Assembly (NCBI GenBank): GCA_907165275.2
Contig: OU015649.1
Coordinates: 9,826,001 to 9,890,000 of the forward strand
From: Zygaena filipendulae
Taxonomy: Eukaryota > Arthropoda > Insecta > Lepidoptera > Zygaenidae
DNA length: 64,000 nt
Direction: 5' to 3'
In this document: in pieces, positions 23,852 to 34,739 of the stretch
Layout: each line of letters opens with the position of its first letter
How positions within the stretch are numbered: position 1 is the stretch's first letter
The notes under the pieces: generated by a model
The model's database searches: none
Told to the model about the DNA's origin: nothing
What the model saw: only the letters and a program-made list of their open reading frames with translations
Made by a program: the position numbers and the translations under genes

Positions 23852-24187
23852 AATGGGCATGTGACTAATTTTTTTTAGTCTGTCTTGTAGATTAATAAAA
23901 AATATTGGACACCAATTTTTTTATTTTTTTACGTAATCAAAAAATAACGGCGATACATTGAGTTGAAATTTCGCGTGACGTCACTTGACGGACAATTTTT
24001 ATGGTGGTTTTAGCGGGTGACGTCACGAGTTACGACCCCGTGACCCTAAACTTTAATGCGCTTTATCTCTGTATATTTTAATTTTTTTGAAAAAGCAAAA
24101 AATACGTGTCTATTGTTTTTTTTTATTTTCTAACTGACTCAGTAATTAGAATTTGATTTATTTTCAAAAGTAGTCAACATCCCCATT
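23852..24187 (+). mobile_element. MITE carrying two TGACGTCA sites, copy 1
   Basis: It starts atgggcatgtgactaatttt and ends ttcaaaagtagtcaacatcc plus ccat. The ends are imperfect inverted repeats containing tagtccgtcttgtag and its partner ctaactgactcagtaatta. TGACGTCA occurs at 23976-23983 and 24018-24025. No ORF. Copies 2-4 are at 30119-30445, 47291-47618 and 51170-51345. Confidence 0.7.
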
Positions 24188-24529
24188 GAAATGACTTGAG
24201 CAAAAAGTAACAAGTCATATAGACATTACTATTAGATATTGTATAGATTTAGCAAAGTGGTCACGTATCAAAGACCGTTTCTGCGAACTTATCAGTCTGT
24301 CGCAAGAGCTGAGCGTCTACTCTACTTTTCTCTACGAGCGAGTCCGTTTCCGTATATCCAGACATTTTTTTGTGTTAGTTTAGTCTCTTTCGTTTCTTTT
24401 CTCATATTCAGCAGTTGCATTTATCGTATTGAAAGAGGGATGAACAAAGTCTGTAACGCCACGTAGATACAGAAAAACTTTTTTCGATCCTTTATTGTTT
24501 TTATTTACTAAAACATAAAATATTTCAAA
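24188..24529. other. No gene seen
   Basis: Short frame at 24239-24466 without recognisable domain. Confidence 0.4.
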
Positions 24530-24600
24530 CTAGCTGTGCCCCGTGGTTTCACAGGCGTGAGTTTCGGAATTCCCGCAGGATCTCCATCATTTATAAGCAC
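24530..24600 (-). mobile_element. Helitron-type copy, truncated
   Basis: CTAG at 24530-24533, ctgtgccccgtggtttcaca, then cggaattcccgcaggatctc. Similarity ends soon after. Confidence 0.6.
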
Positions 24601-24701
24601 ATTCTCCTTATAACAAGAAATACAAAAAAAAAAATTAGCAAAACTAGTCCAGCTGCCGCCGTTACCAAGGGAAATAGGATTTCATTTTTATATACGACTA
24701 A

Positions 24702-24893
24702 TAGCTGTGTTCTGCGGTTTCACCCGTGTGAGTTTCGGAATTCCGGCAGGAACTATTAATTTCTAAAATAAAAGTAGCCTAAGTTACTCCTTATAATATC
24801 AGCTATCAACCAGTGAAAGTCCCGTTAAAAATGGTCCAGCCGTTTCAGAGATTAGGCGGCAACAAACAGGCAGACCGACAGAGAATTTTTTTA
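24702..24893 (-). mobile_element. Helitron-type copy, variant with gtcccgtt motif
   Basis: From ctgtgttctgcggtttcacc to cagccgtttcagagattagg and a cagacagaccgac-like tract. It belongs to the same variant as 31434-31734 and 62092-62231, in which the central words are gactttcactgg and ctccttata. Confidence 0.6.
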
Positions 24894-24911
24894 AAAATTT
24901 ATTTTTTTATA

Positions 24912-25307
24912 CAGAATGTCCCGTAAATCGACGTCAAGCCAGAACCAGGCTAAGTCATAACAGTTGATTATAGATAGTTGATAACAGAAAAATATAAAAA
25001 TCTTTGCTATTCCTATTTAAAAAAAAAACGGACAGTCATTAAAAACTAACGAAAGCAATAATTTTGAAAACTTCATTGGCAAAAACTAAATTTTAAGCAG
25101 TAGTTTTCAGAAACATTATTCAGGATTACACAATGAGAAGAAAATTTAAAGAAAGTTAAGGTTTGTAGCAACAGGAGTTAAAGAACCGTCGCAGGGTGTA
25201 AATTTTTATAATTTTTATAAATTTTAAAGATTTTTTTTAAGTTTTTCTATTAAGTTATGACTTTATCACCCGGTTCTGGCTTGATCGCCGATTTACGGGA
25301 CACCCTG
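24912..25307. mobile_element. Mariner-like MITE with TA target duplication
   Basis: The left end, cagaatgtcccgtaaatcga, matches the inverted right end, cagggtgtcccgtaaatcgg, and the pairing continues into tcaagccagaacc on both sides, giving about 35 bp of TIR. TA flanks each end (24910-24911 and 25308-25309). The element is 396 bp with no ORF. Ends of the CAGGGTGTCCCG type together with a TA duplication point to the Tc1/mariner superfamily. Confidence 0.8.
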
Positions 25308-25766
25308 TATGAATACCTACCGTATATACTTTAATACGCATTTAGTGGAAAGCTGTTAATTTGAATTTACAAACAGACACTTCGATATTATTTATATGTA
25401 TAGATGTTTAGATTATAATATAACTTTTGCAGATGAATGAAGACATCCGGAAATTGAAGACTTTTCCTAAAATTAATTGATGCCATGCAGAGAATTCTCT
25501 CCAAGGCGCAGATCACACCATGAAGCGTCAGTTCTCGACGTGACTCCTCCAATTACTTTAATTAAAACAATACGGTACCGGTGCTTCGTTGACTCGCTGC
25601 TTCTGTTTCCCTATTTAAATGCGAAAACGAGCTCGAACCTTGCGCTTAGTCATGCTACTGGCGCGTTATACAGACATTGAACGAACCCAGTTTTTTAATT
25701 CCGTGGAACAGAAACATGTAAATATTATGTACATAGTAGGTATTATTCAATGAGGTTAATCTTGGT
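25308..25766. other. No gene seen
   Basis: A mixed-composition spacer. The frame at 25477-25680 has no domain. Confidence 0.4.
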
Positions 25767-25985
25767 AATATTAGGATTTATTTTTTATGTCATTAGGGGC
25801 AAACGGGCAAGTGGTACATCTGATGGTAAGTGGTTACCACTGCCCATGGACATCTGCAACACCAGAAGGCATGCAGGTGCGTTGCCGACCTGGAATGGGG
25901 ATGGGAACTGGCTTTCAAGTGGGGCTGCCGGAACACACCGTTAGGTGCTTGGCGACAGATTTGCAACTTGAAGTTGTTAGCTAGC
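25767..25985 (+). repeat. Common lepidopteran repeat ('acatctgcaacaccag')
   Basis: The words ggcaaacgggcaagtgg, tgatggtaagtggttacca, ctgcccatggacatctgca and aggtgcgttgccgacctgg are, from memory, a highly repeated lepidopteran element. Open frames in three phases here are a by-product of that repeat. Confidence 0.6.
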
Positions 25986-26062
25986 CACCCGGGCACTAGA
26001 GAGCGTCCTAGATTCGATTTAAGCGATTTTCATAAAAACTGTCTTTATAGTTTATATAAATA

Positions 26063-26250
26063 CTAGCTGTCCCTCGCGGTCTTACCAGTGGTAATTTGGG
26101 AGTTCTCGTGGGATAAAAAGTACCCTATGTCAATCAGAAATACCGTAGCTTCCTATAAGTGAAAGAATTTTCAAAATCGGTTCAGTAGATCACCCCCTAC
26201 AACGTCACAAACTCACAAACTTTAGGTACCTCTTTACTTCTAGATACCTT
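26063..26250 (-). mobile_element. Helitron-type copy, full length
   Basis: CTAG at 26063-26066 through tagcttcctataagtgaaag and caaaatcggttcagtagatc to ctacaacgtcacaaactcac. The 5' end is near aggtacctctttac. Confidence 0.75.
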
Positions 26251-26300
26251 TATCTTGAAATCTTAATTTGAAAAAGAGAAGTAAGTATTCGAATGAAAAA

Positions 26301-26455
26301 TCCCTACCAATATTATAAATGCGAAAGAGAGTTAGTTTGTTAAGCTTTCACGCCTTAACGGCTCAACCAATCATCATGAAACGGCACGTTCAGGAGTTTT
26401 ATCCCGGAATTACTGCGGGAATTCCGAAATTATCGGGGGTGAAACCGCGGGGAAC
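26301..26455 (+). mobile_element. Helitron-type copy
   Basis: It starts at tccctaccaatattataaat and includes cgccttaacggctcaaccaa, attccgaaattatcgggggt and gaaaccgcgg. The end is degraded after ggggaactga. Confidence 0.65.
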
Positions 26456-27057
26456 TGATTGTTCTATTATATTTCGTAGTCATATTATATGTCTGAATAT
26501 TTCTAAATAGTAGTAATAAGCAATTTCGCTATTGCATCTGTTTTTCCGGTTAGTTCTTCTAAACTACGAAATGGATTTTGATGAGGCTTTCTTTATACAT
26601 AATTTACAGAAGTTCTCTTAAAGGTTCATACTTCATAGTTATAAAATTATTTGTAAAATAATTACCCAGTTCGCTGTATTAGAAACTTTCAGTCATCAAG
26701 CTCGGTCGCAGTGAATCAAAAATCGATTCAACCTGATTCAGCGACTTTGGAGTTGGTAATTTACTATCGAGTTGGCTGAAGGCGACACCTGTCGGGCGAA
26801 CTGACGGCTGATAATACGACGCGAGCGCTATTGATGCGCACTGGAGTGTGAGGACGCCGCACCGCGCCGCACCGAATGTCACGCATTTTACTACATTTAT
26901 ACAACCTCATTTAGCATTTGTCTAACTTCTTACGTACCTAACATTATATAAAAGCTAAAGGTCATTGACTCTCCAGAAAATTAAGCTGAGTCATCTAGAT
27001 AGTTTATAGCTAGGAGAAGTACTTAAACCAATAACGAACGGACTAGCCAATAACGGA
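26456..27057. other. No gene; GC patch at 26786-26880
   Basis: The patch 26786-26880 contains cgacacctgtcgggcgaac and gccgcaccgcgccgcaccg. The 30715-30760 island carries the same cgacacctgt word on the other strand next to a gcgcaccg word. Confidence 0.35.
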
Positions 27058-27117
27058 TTTCGTGGATCCCGCGGGAAATCCCAAATAAACGCTGGTGAAA
27101 ACGCACGGAACGGCTAA
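27058..27117 (+). mobile_element. Helitron-type copy, 3' terminus only
   Basis: gtggatcccgcgggaaatcc, aacgctggtgaaaacgca and a CTAA end. Confidence 0.5.
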
Positions 27118-27642
27118 TATAATAAATCGTAATTCAAGGCGACTCTGTAAATCGAAGATAAAAAAGTGCCGAGATGATAATATCGCTAGCAAAATCCAAG
27201 CAATGATTTTCAGAATTTTTTTCCTCTCCATCTGTTTGTACGCGCATTGCACAAAAACTAAATTTAAAACGAAATTGTAATAATAATCTGTCTTAAAAAA
27301 AATTAGACCTGTTTGTTTTTTCCTAAATAAATATTATTATCAATGTATATATCTATGTCTAAAACATAAGCTTTGTTTCATCGCAATCGCAGTGCAATAG
27401 TAAAGCGAGTAGCGCGATGATGGCGTTACCGCACCATACAACTATTTAATTAATATTTGTATTTATCCTTAGTATTTCTTATATTTCAGGAAAAAGGAGA
27501 ATAAAGCGCGGCTTGGTGAAAAAAGAATCCCATCAAAAACATAAATATGAAAGTGGAAGCTAAGTTCAGTATTAAGCATATGCAAACATGCTTTAGCCAT
27601 CACACTGCTACTTATGTATTTATTAAATGCACTTTTGAAATA
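27118..27642. other. No gene seen
   Basis: AT-rich, unrecognised. Confidence 0.4.
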
Positions 27643-28275
27643 CTAGCTAACCGCCGCGGTTTCACCCGCGGTAATTTTGGAGGTCCCCTAGGAATTCCGG
27701 CATGAAAAGTACCCTATGTCACTCAGATTCACCTAAGCTTCCTATCTATAATAAGTAGACCCATAGATAACAACCTCACAAAGTCCGGAGTTCCCGCGTG
27801 AATTCCGGGATAAAAGTACTCTATGTCACTCAGGATCACTGTAGCTTCCTATAGGTAAGTGAAAGAATTTTTAAAATCGGTTCAGTAGATCCAGAGATAG
27901 CTATTCCCCCGTGGTTTTACCCGTGGGAAATTCAGAGTTCCCGCGGGGACTCCGGAATAAAAAGTAGGTACTCTATGACACTCAGGATTACTGTAGCTTC
28001 CTATAAGTGAAAGAATTTTCAAAATCGGTTCAGTAGATCCAGAGATAGCTGTTCCCCGTGGTTTGACCTGCGGGAAATTCGGAGTTCCCGAAGGAATTTC
28101 GAAATAAAATGTACCCTATGACACTCGGGACCACTGTAGCTTCCTATAAGTGAAAGAATTTTCAAAATCGGTTCAGTCGATCCAGAGATTGCCCCCTACA
28201 ACCTCACAAACTCAAAATATCTCCGGAGTTTCCGGAACCCGGAATTCCGGGATAGAAACAACCTATGTCACATGT
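27643..28275 (-). mobile_element. Tandem array of Helitron-type units
   Basis: From CTAG at 27643 the family unit is repeated about five times head to tail on the minus strand. The word ttcagtagatccagagat (or a one-base variant) recurs at 27881, 28029 and 28172, giving periods of 148 and 143 bases. Each unit has its own degenerate GC hairpin. Two other tandem blocks with similar period are at 40497-40830 and 54864-55366. Confidence 0.8.
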
Positions 28276-28832
28276 AGTATGGAATATTCATCATAGTTAA
28301 AAATATCATTTATCAAAAAACTTTTCACGGAGGCAATATAAAGCTTCTAAATCCAAACATCATCTGCGGAGATTACAGTTTTTTGACCTTGTCAGAACGT
28401 CGTGTAGCGGCGGTACCGACACACATCTCTAACGAAAGCCAAGTTTGCCAACTTTCTTAAGGACGGTAGAGCAAGTTTGACGTGCACGTGTTTGTATTAT
28501 AAGCCAAGGATTCAATAGTTAGCAAAATAATTCCGCACACGTAATAGTAATATCGCGAATGCTGAAATAAGTTTGAAATAAAAACCGAAGGATAATGATC
28601 AAGCTTTCCCGTATTAATAAAAAAAAGATTAAATAAAATTATATTTCCCGGGAATGACGGCAGGAAATTGGTACGTTTGTTTAATCAAAACGTTTCAGAT
28701 GAGTCAAGGGCAGAGGACCCTAATGGCTGATTGTATTTGCGGATCACGTGTGCTGGCCACTGCTGACCCGCTTTGTGCACAATATCGTACGATCGCAGCC
28801 TAGTTGCAAGTACGTACAGTGATCTATCTGTA
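28276..28832. other. No gene seen
   Basis: Unrecognised. Moderately GC-rich around 28700-28800. Confidence 0.4.
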
Positions 28833-29110
28833 TCTACATATATATAAAAATGTATCCTTATTTACCTTGGTCACGCCATCACGCGTGAACGGCTGGACCA
28901 ATTTCGCTAATTCTTTTGTTGTGTTATTGTAAGAAGAAGAAGAATATGAAAGAATTTTGGAGTTCCTGCGGAAATTCCGAAACTCACGCGAGTGGAGGTC
29001 CGAATCGATTGGGCCGATTTTTACGGGACTTTCACTTCTAAGTAGCTATACTACTTTGGAGTTCTTGCGGGAATTATGAACCTCCGGGTGAAACCGCGGG
29101 GCACAGCTAG
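28833..29110 (+). mobile_element. Helitron-type copy, variant, full length
   Basis: It starts tctacatatatataaaaatg and contains tcacgccatcacgcgtgaac, ggctggaccaatttcgcta and gaaccgcg-type words. It ends gcacagCTAG at 29107-29110 followed by T. Two ggagttc-type GC centres lie at 28958 and 29056, so the copy holds an internal duplication. Confidence 0.75.
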
Positions 29111-29305
29111 TATTGTAGTAATATTGGGGTAAGGTAATTCTATTGATTGTGGATAGCTTGTTGATTTTTTGAAGTGACTCTTCTTCGAGCATGGCAGGGA
29201 AAAGTTGTATGACAGCTGCTGTCTCATTCGTATAATAAATACTTAAGTATTCTTGTGATTATATTAAAAACTCTACTTCACTCTATTTATTTATTGTTGT
29301 TTTTA

Positions 29306-29640
29306 GGGATCCGCACTTCAAAAAGAAAAAAGGAATACTTATAGGTTTACTTCGTTGTCCATCGGTCTGTATGTTTTTCTGTCAAGACCCTTTTCCTCAG
29401 AAGCGCTAGGAGGTAGCAAGTTGAAATTAATAGCAAAATTCTCAGGTCTACAATCTCTTGGAGCTGTGAAAAATCAACTTCTAAGTCGACGCAATAAAAA
29501 AATACCGGTCGTTTATGGCGCATATTTTGACACGCGTAAGTTGTTAAGATTAAAGGGAGCTTACCGTTAATCTAGAATCATAAAAGGCAAGAAGCATTTT
29601 CTTGGTTGGTCGGTCTTTTTAAATATATTTTACACTATAA
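29306..29640 (+). repeat. Old copy of the 'gggttccgtac' lepidopteran repeat
   Basis: gggatccgcacttcaaaaag, agtatgtttttctgtcaag-like words and gttaatctagaatcataaaa follow the order of the repeat family that also contains 'ccggccaagtg'. The 71-codon frame inside it (29355-29570) is therefore not a gene. Confidence 0.5.
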
Positions 29641-30118
29641 CGACTTTTTTTTTTCTATTATTACCTATACGAGTAGATATTATGTACAATATTATCCAAA
29701 CGAACCCCGTTTGGTTTTACTCAAACTTCCTTTTCTGGTTTTACTCACATAGAATATAAACTTCTAATTAAGCAAATATTTTTTTTGTGAGCCCAAATGC
29801 ATAGTTTGGATTAAACGTTCTTTATTAACAACATGTCTCATTTAAAAAAATGCCCAACTGTACAAAGTGCGTCTGCCCACAGCTATAGTCAGTTAATAAG
29901 TCAGCTTCTAATTTTTATATAAATAAAAATAGAATAAAAACACGTACATAAAACAGTATTACAAAAGTTACGAAGGCCGGGTTCGGCCAGATTTCATAAC
30001 TTAGGGGCTTGCGGGCCAAGATGACTACCTTTCAATAAGCTCATAAAATTGCCCCAACGCGAGTCGGCCTCACCCAAACCCGCCCGTTCACTGCTAACAA
30101 TGCGTACGTCAATATTAA
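29641..30118. other. No gene seen
   Basis: AT-rich DNA, unrecognised. Confidence 0.4.
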
Positions 30119-30445
30119 ATGGGCATGTTTACTAATTTTTTTTTTAGTCCGTCTTGTAGATTATTAAAAAATATTGGACATTTATTTTTTCTTTTTTACG
30201 TAATGAAATAATAACGGCGATATATTGAGTTAAAATTTCGCGTGACGTCACTATTCTGACAGTTTGTATGGCGGTCTTAGCGGTTAGTGATGTCACGACC
30301 CCCTCACCCTAAACTTTAATGCGCTTTATCTTTGTATATTTTAATTTATTTTAAAAAGCAAAAAATACGTGTCTATTGTTTTTAAATTTTCTAACTGACG
30401 GACTAATTAGAATTTTGATTTTCAAAAGTAGTCAACATCCCCATT
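30119..30445 (+). mobile_element. MITE carrying TGACGTCA, copy 2, flanked by TTAA
   Basis: The most complete copy. It starts atgggcatgtttactaattt and ends gtcaacatccccatt, with TTAA on each side (30115-30118 and 30446-30449). One TGACGTCA site is intact (30243-30250); the second is mutated to tgatgtca. TTAA duplication suggests mobilisation by a piggyBac-type transposase, but the other copies do not show a clear TTAA, so this is tentative. Confidence 0.7.
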
Positions 30446-31433
30446 TTAAGCAAAGTACCGAATTTTTCGAATTCATGACCACGATAAATAATAAATGTTT
30501 CTCGTTGAAAACGATAAATTAAGAGTAAGTCTAAATTCAAAATATTAAAAGTAATTCCTTAGTTTGGATTGATTTTTAGACAATCCTAAAATTTTAGTTA
30601 CCAAAGGTGCATGTAATAATAGGTGCATGTAATAATAATAAAATTATGTATCAATATGTAGATAATGGGATTCATAGCGCGATGCTCGTACGGTATGCAT
30701 GTTAGATGAGCGCCAACTGCTTGCGGCGCGGCGCACCGACTTGCCGCACAGGTGTCGCATCTCACAGATTTAGTGCTTCTGTATATGGCGAATGTGATTT
30801 CATAATGTCGCAGTAAATACGAATTTTTTTACTCTGTTTACCTCTACGATTAAATAAGAAATAATTTAGTATGACAGTACCATTACATAACTTTTTATAG
30901 GATTTTCTTCAATTTGAATTCTTATTTGTTTTTTAATCAAATACGTAGCCTTCTTCCAACAACGAATTACACACTGCGTAGACCCGTGCTACGGGCGTAG
31001 CACGAGTCTACGTACGAAATGTTGATGGTGAAAATATAGTGAGGCGCTACGGCAACCTTCTCAAAACATATTGATATCCTACGATATGTTGGACAAGTTA
31101 GGTTAAACTTAAGCTATTACGTTACTGGGTAAAAATGTTTTAACAGAATTTTTTCAACCGTATACGCGCGATCGAGTGAACAGCGACTGGATTAACACAA
31201 GTAGTCACTATACTGCTCTGCAAAGTAAAATATCCCGCGTTCGGTTCCCAGTGGGTGTGGACTTTTTGTGATGAACACAGCTCCGTTTGCTTAGTTCCTA
31301 CGATACAATCTCCACACACAAAGCCTATACTCGGCATCGAACAACAAAACCCGCCTACAAAAAATATACTTGTGGATTTAGATATGTATATGTTAAATTT
31401 TGTTGTTTCTGTAAATGTATTTCTATCTATACA
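30446..31433. other. No gene; GC patch and one palindrome
   Basis: GC patch at 30715-30760 (ggcgcggcgcaccgacttgc). Palindrome at 30977-31012 with arms CGTAGACCCGTGCTACG and CGTAGCACGAGTCTACG around GG, one mismatch in 17. The 195-codon minus-strand frame at 31140-31727 runs into a Helitron-type copy and has no domain. Confidence 0.5.
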
Positions 31434-31734
31434 TCTATACATATAAATAAAATTGAAGTGTCTGTTTGTAATTCCAAATAAACAGCTTTTCACTAAATGC
31501 ATATTAAAGTAAATACGGTAGGTACTTAGATAAAAAACCAATTTTTTTTTGTCTGTCTTTCTGTTTGTTTCGGCTAATCTCTGAAACGGCTGTACTGATT
31601 TTAACAGGACTTTCCCTGGCAGGTAGCTGATGTCATAAGGAGTAACTTTGGCCACTTCTATTTTAGAAAAAAAAAAAATAGTTCCTGCCCGAACCCCGAA
31701 ACTCACGCGGGCGGAACTGCGTGGCACAGATAGT
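31434..31734 (+). mobile_element. Helitron-type copy, variant, near full length
   Basis: It starts tctatacatataaataaaat and contains ctctgaaacggctgtactga and ggactttccctggcaggtag. It ends gcgggcggaactgcgtggca plus cagatag, a mutated CTAG. Confidence 0.75.
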
Positions 31735-31890
31735 TGTATATGTATTATAAATATTCAAACATAGTTAAAACAACTACCATATTTAAACCGTTAGTACAGC
31801 AGCTATAGGCATTAAAGCATACTTAAACTTGGTAAACACCTACATATTATCTACTATCTTCTTATCTTATCTTATCTTCTTAATATACAC

Positions 31891-32038
31891 GTTGTTTGTC
31901 CGCGATGGACTCAAGTAATGAACGGCTTTTGATAAAATTTTGTAGCTATTTATAATATGTTCCAACTTAAAAGATAGGATGGTTTTTATCCCGGAATTCC
32001 CGCAGGAACTCCGGAATTAATTCGGGGAACAGCTTATC
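31891..32038 (+). mobile_element. Helitron-type copy, 3' part
   Basis: tgtttgtccgcgatggactc, gataaaattttgtagctatt, then ggaattcccgcaggaactcc and acagctta. Confidence 0.6.
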
Positions 32039-32043
32039 ACCGT

Positions 32044-32146
32044 AAACAACTGTCAGGGGTACAAAGAAGGACATAGAGAATTTTTTTACCGGAATACCCG
32101 CGGGAACCCCGAAAATACCGCGGATGAAATCGCAGGTGACAACTAG
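32044..32146 (+). mobile_element. Helitron-type copy, 3' half
   Basis: aggggtacaaagaaggacat, then cccgcgggaaccccgaaaat, accgcggatgaaatcgc and CTAG at 32143-32146. Confidence 0.65.
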
Positions 32147-32380
32147 TTTTATATAAAAACCAATAACAATTTACTTGCAGGCGAATAAAGCAGCTAAGTT
32201 CAATTTCACAATTGTAGAACCTATTAAAAAAAACCTTTGACGCTAATTCTATTGCGATTCGATGGACAGCAAAAGTCAGCTCCCGTTGGACTCGAAGCAA
32301 GTAAAACGTAATTGCGACTTTACTAAGCTGGGCTCCGGACGGTCCGATACAGACGAGAGGGGACCTCTCTGTAACGACCG
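32147..32380. other. No gene seen
   Basis: Upstream flank of the next island. A 124-codon plus-strand frame begins at 32262 but shows no domain. Confidence 0.4.
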
Positions 32381-32381
32381 A

Positions 32382-32540
32382 TATAAAAGCGGCAATAAAT
32401 TTAACAGGATGAACGCACTACTTACACAGAACGAGCGCGGAGCGGAGGAACGAACTGCGCACCGAGCCGCGCCGCATTGCTCTGCTCAGTGTCCGTTACG
32501 GGGCGCGCTACCCTTGCCTCTCGCCCACCATTTAACTCTG
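32382..32540 (+). promoter_or_regulatory. TATA box plus GC-rich island 7
   Basis: TATAAAAG at 32382-32389, followed by cggc, is a good TATA box. A CpG-rich segment (32425-32535) follows with gcgccgcattgctctgctca plus gtgtccg. The initiator expected near 32413 is weak. Promoter function is an inference. Confidence 0.25.
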
Positions 32541-33248
32541 CAGTACGGGCTTAGTTATTGTATTTTGAATATGTTAATTATAGTTATAATAACAAAAAAT
32601 GTGTGTGTCGTGGAACACTTGGTTGCGAGCGCCTGAGAACAATTAAATGAATTTTTTTATGTATATAAACAAATAACAAGAGTTATATTATTAACCAACA
32701 ACTCAGGGTCCCCGCGGGTGAGGCAAACACCAAGAACACTATCACCAAAAAATTGAGGTTTATTGCAAACCTTGATTATATTATTCACCGATTAGAGTCT
32801 ATTCTAATCGATGAATATAATTATTAGATTATAGCTAAGTAGTGCCATCTATTTTTCTTTTATGATAACCGAGTGCCACTCAGTCTAGCCTGCGCGAACC
32901 AATAAGAAACCAATAACCACTAACTAATAACCAATAATAAATAATTGTTCCAAAAAATGTTAACTAGTAAACGCGATGACCGCGCCGTGAAGGAAAATTC
33001 TTTGTACAATTTTCTTCGTCTAGCCACCAAGCCCGTGCGATAAAGAACTTCATTCTAAAAGTAAAGGATAGTGTTAGATGAGTAATTAAGTATACTTACT
33101 TACTTAATTTTTTTATTCAAAAAAGAAGGAGGTTTCCAATTGGACCGTAAATAATTTAAACTTCATAAGTCTTATTTTCGTCACAGCGAGTCCTTTCGTT
33201 TTTATACGTATTATAGACAGATAAATAGCGGTCTATTTTGAAATACAA
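32541..33248. other. No gene seen
   Basis: AT-rich, unrecognised. A local palindromic pair occurs near 32780-32825 (tattcaccgattagag and ctaatcgatgaata). Confidence 0.4.
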
Positions 33249-34102
33249 CAGGGTGCAAAAATATCCGATATTTATTATAAATATCAAAATATCGGATATT
33301 TTTGATATATATAAAAAATGTGATATATATCCATTTTGTATGACAGTAATATTATCATTTTATAGTATTTTTATTTACACTGTTTGCATATTATTTATTT
33401 TATTAACATAACATTTTAAAATTGGGGAGCGTCCTGTGAGGCTTGAAAGAGGGACAGGGCCCAGGGGTTCGGAAAAAATCGCGAAATATTTCAAAGTGGG
33501 GGGGGGGGGGATATAATGAGATATCACTTGCATTTATTTTTCTTTAATCTGTGGTTAAAGGACAATGTTCCTTAAATATATTCAAGTAAAAATGTGTTTT
33601 TTTACACCTTTATTATTTTTATGCGAGTCAAAAATAACCTGCAATCTTACCTAATGTCTATCAGCTGTCGCGACATTTTTATCACGATGCTTAATTTTCC
33701 AAAATTTAATCAGATATACCTTTATTTATTGATAATATTGTGAAAATTTTAATATACTTTGTACTAAAAAAATACACGTGATTTTGGATAGCTAAAGACA
33801 TTACGTTATTAATGGACACCCACATGGACACCAAAACCAAAATATTTTATTTATTTATTGTTTATTATGGTTAAAAAATTAGGACAAATCAACTCAAAAA
33901 TATCAAATCTTCTTATAAATGAGAAATAATCAACTAAAATCATAAAATGGACTCAACGAAGAATTAAAACTTATTATTTGGGATTTTTTTTTTTTTAAAT
34001 TGGTGAATATTATTTATAGTGATATATATCAAGAAAAAGCATTGGATATATATACGATATATATCAAGATATATATCTATTGATATATATCCTCGCACTC
34101 TG
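33249..34102. mobile_element. Non-autonomous hAT element with 8-bp target duplication
   Basis: AAATACAA stands directly before the left end (33241-33248) and directly after the right end (34103-34110). The ends are imperfect inverted repeats, cagggtgcaaaaatatc against cagagtgcgaggatata, and both continue into gatatatatc-type words. The element is 854 bp with no transposase ORF. An 8-bp duplication with a CAGnGTG end is typical of hAT. The interior holds a 13-G run at 33498-33510. Confidence 0.85.
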
Positions 34103-34110
34103 AAATACAA

Positions 34111-34739
34111 TGACGGAAAGGAATAATAATAAAAAGTAAGTAGTCACAACACAACCCACAAACAAAGTTCATAAAGCACTAAATAATAAATTCAATTAGC
34201 TTTTTTTTCAACAAAGATATATTTATTTACAACAAAAGCCTTTAGTTCTTAAGATAAATTGGTTTAGTAATATTAGTAGAGTACAAAGGATGAAAATCAG
34301 AATCCAGCTGCAAACAATACGAAAGGAAAACAAAAGTAGGGTAAAGACACCAATAGAAGAAAATATGTGAAGTCGCTGTATTGGATGTATTATGTATACT
34401 TACACGTTTATTGCTATATGAAACGTAGAAGCCTCATAACAATCCCTTTCACTCTCCACAAATTGGAAGTGGCGTGTAAAGAAAACATGGTCATAAATAA
34501 CAGTGGCAGATCAACTAGATAGATGGCCATTATTCGAGATAACCACAACTATATTCGCAATACATGTGCCGGTTTAGCAGATTAACGTCATAGTAGTGCG
34601 TCTGTTTGCAGATATCGACGCAGAGGTATTTCGGCAAGTCACAGCTAGGAAATTTATGGTAGGGTTCAAAGAGATATCTTCTTACAGACTCATTAAAAAT
34701 AAGATACGAAGAACATAAATCTTACGCAAGCATTGGCAG
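34111..34739. other. No gene seen
   Basis: AT-rich, unrecognised. Confidence 0.4.

Noticed and set aside
29355..29570. 71-codon frame with a plausible soluble peptide
   Set aside because: It falls within an old copy of a common lepidopteran repeat.
31140..31727. 195-codon minus-strand frame, the longest outside the transposons
   Set aside because: Much of it overlaps a Helitron-type copy (31434-31734). The remainder has no recognisable domain, codon bias or start context.
32262..32636. 124-codon plus-strand frame next to a TATA box
   Set aside because: The TATA word lies inside the frame and the second half is open because of GC-rich composition. No family is recognised.
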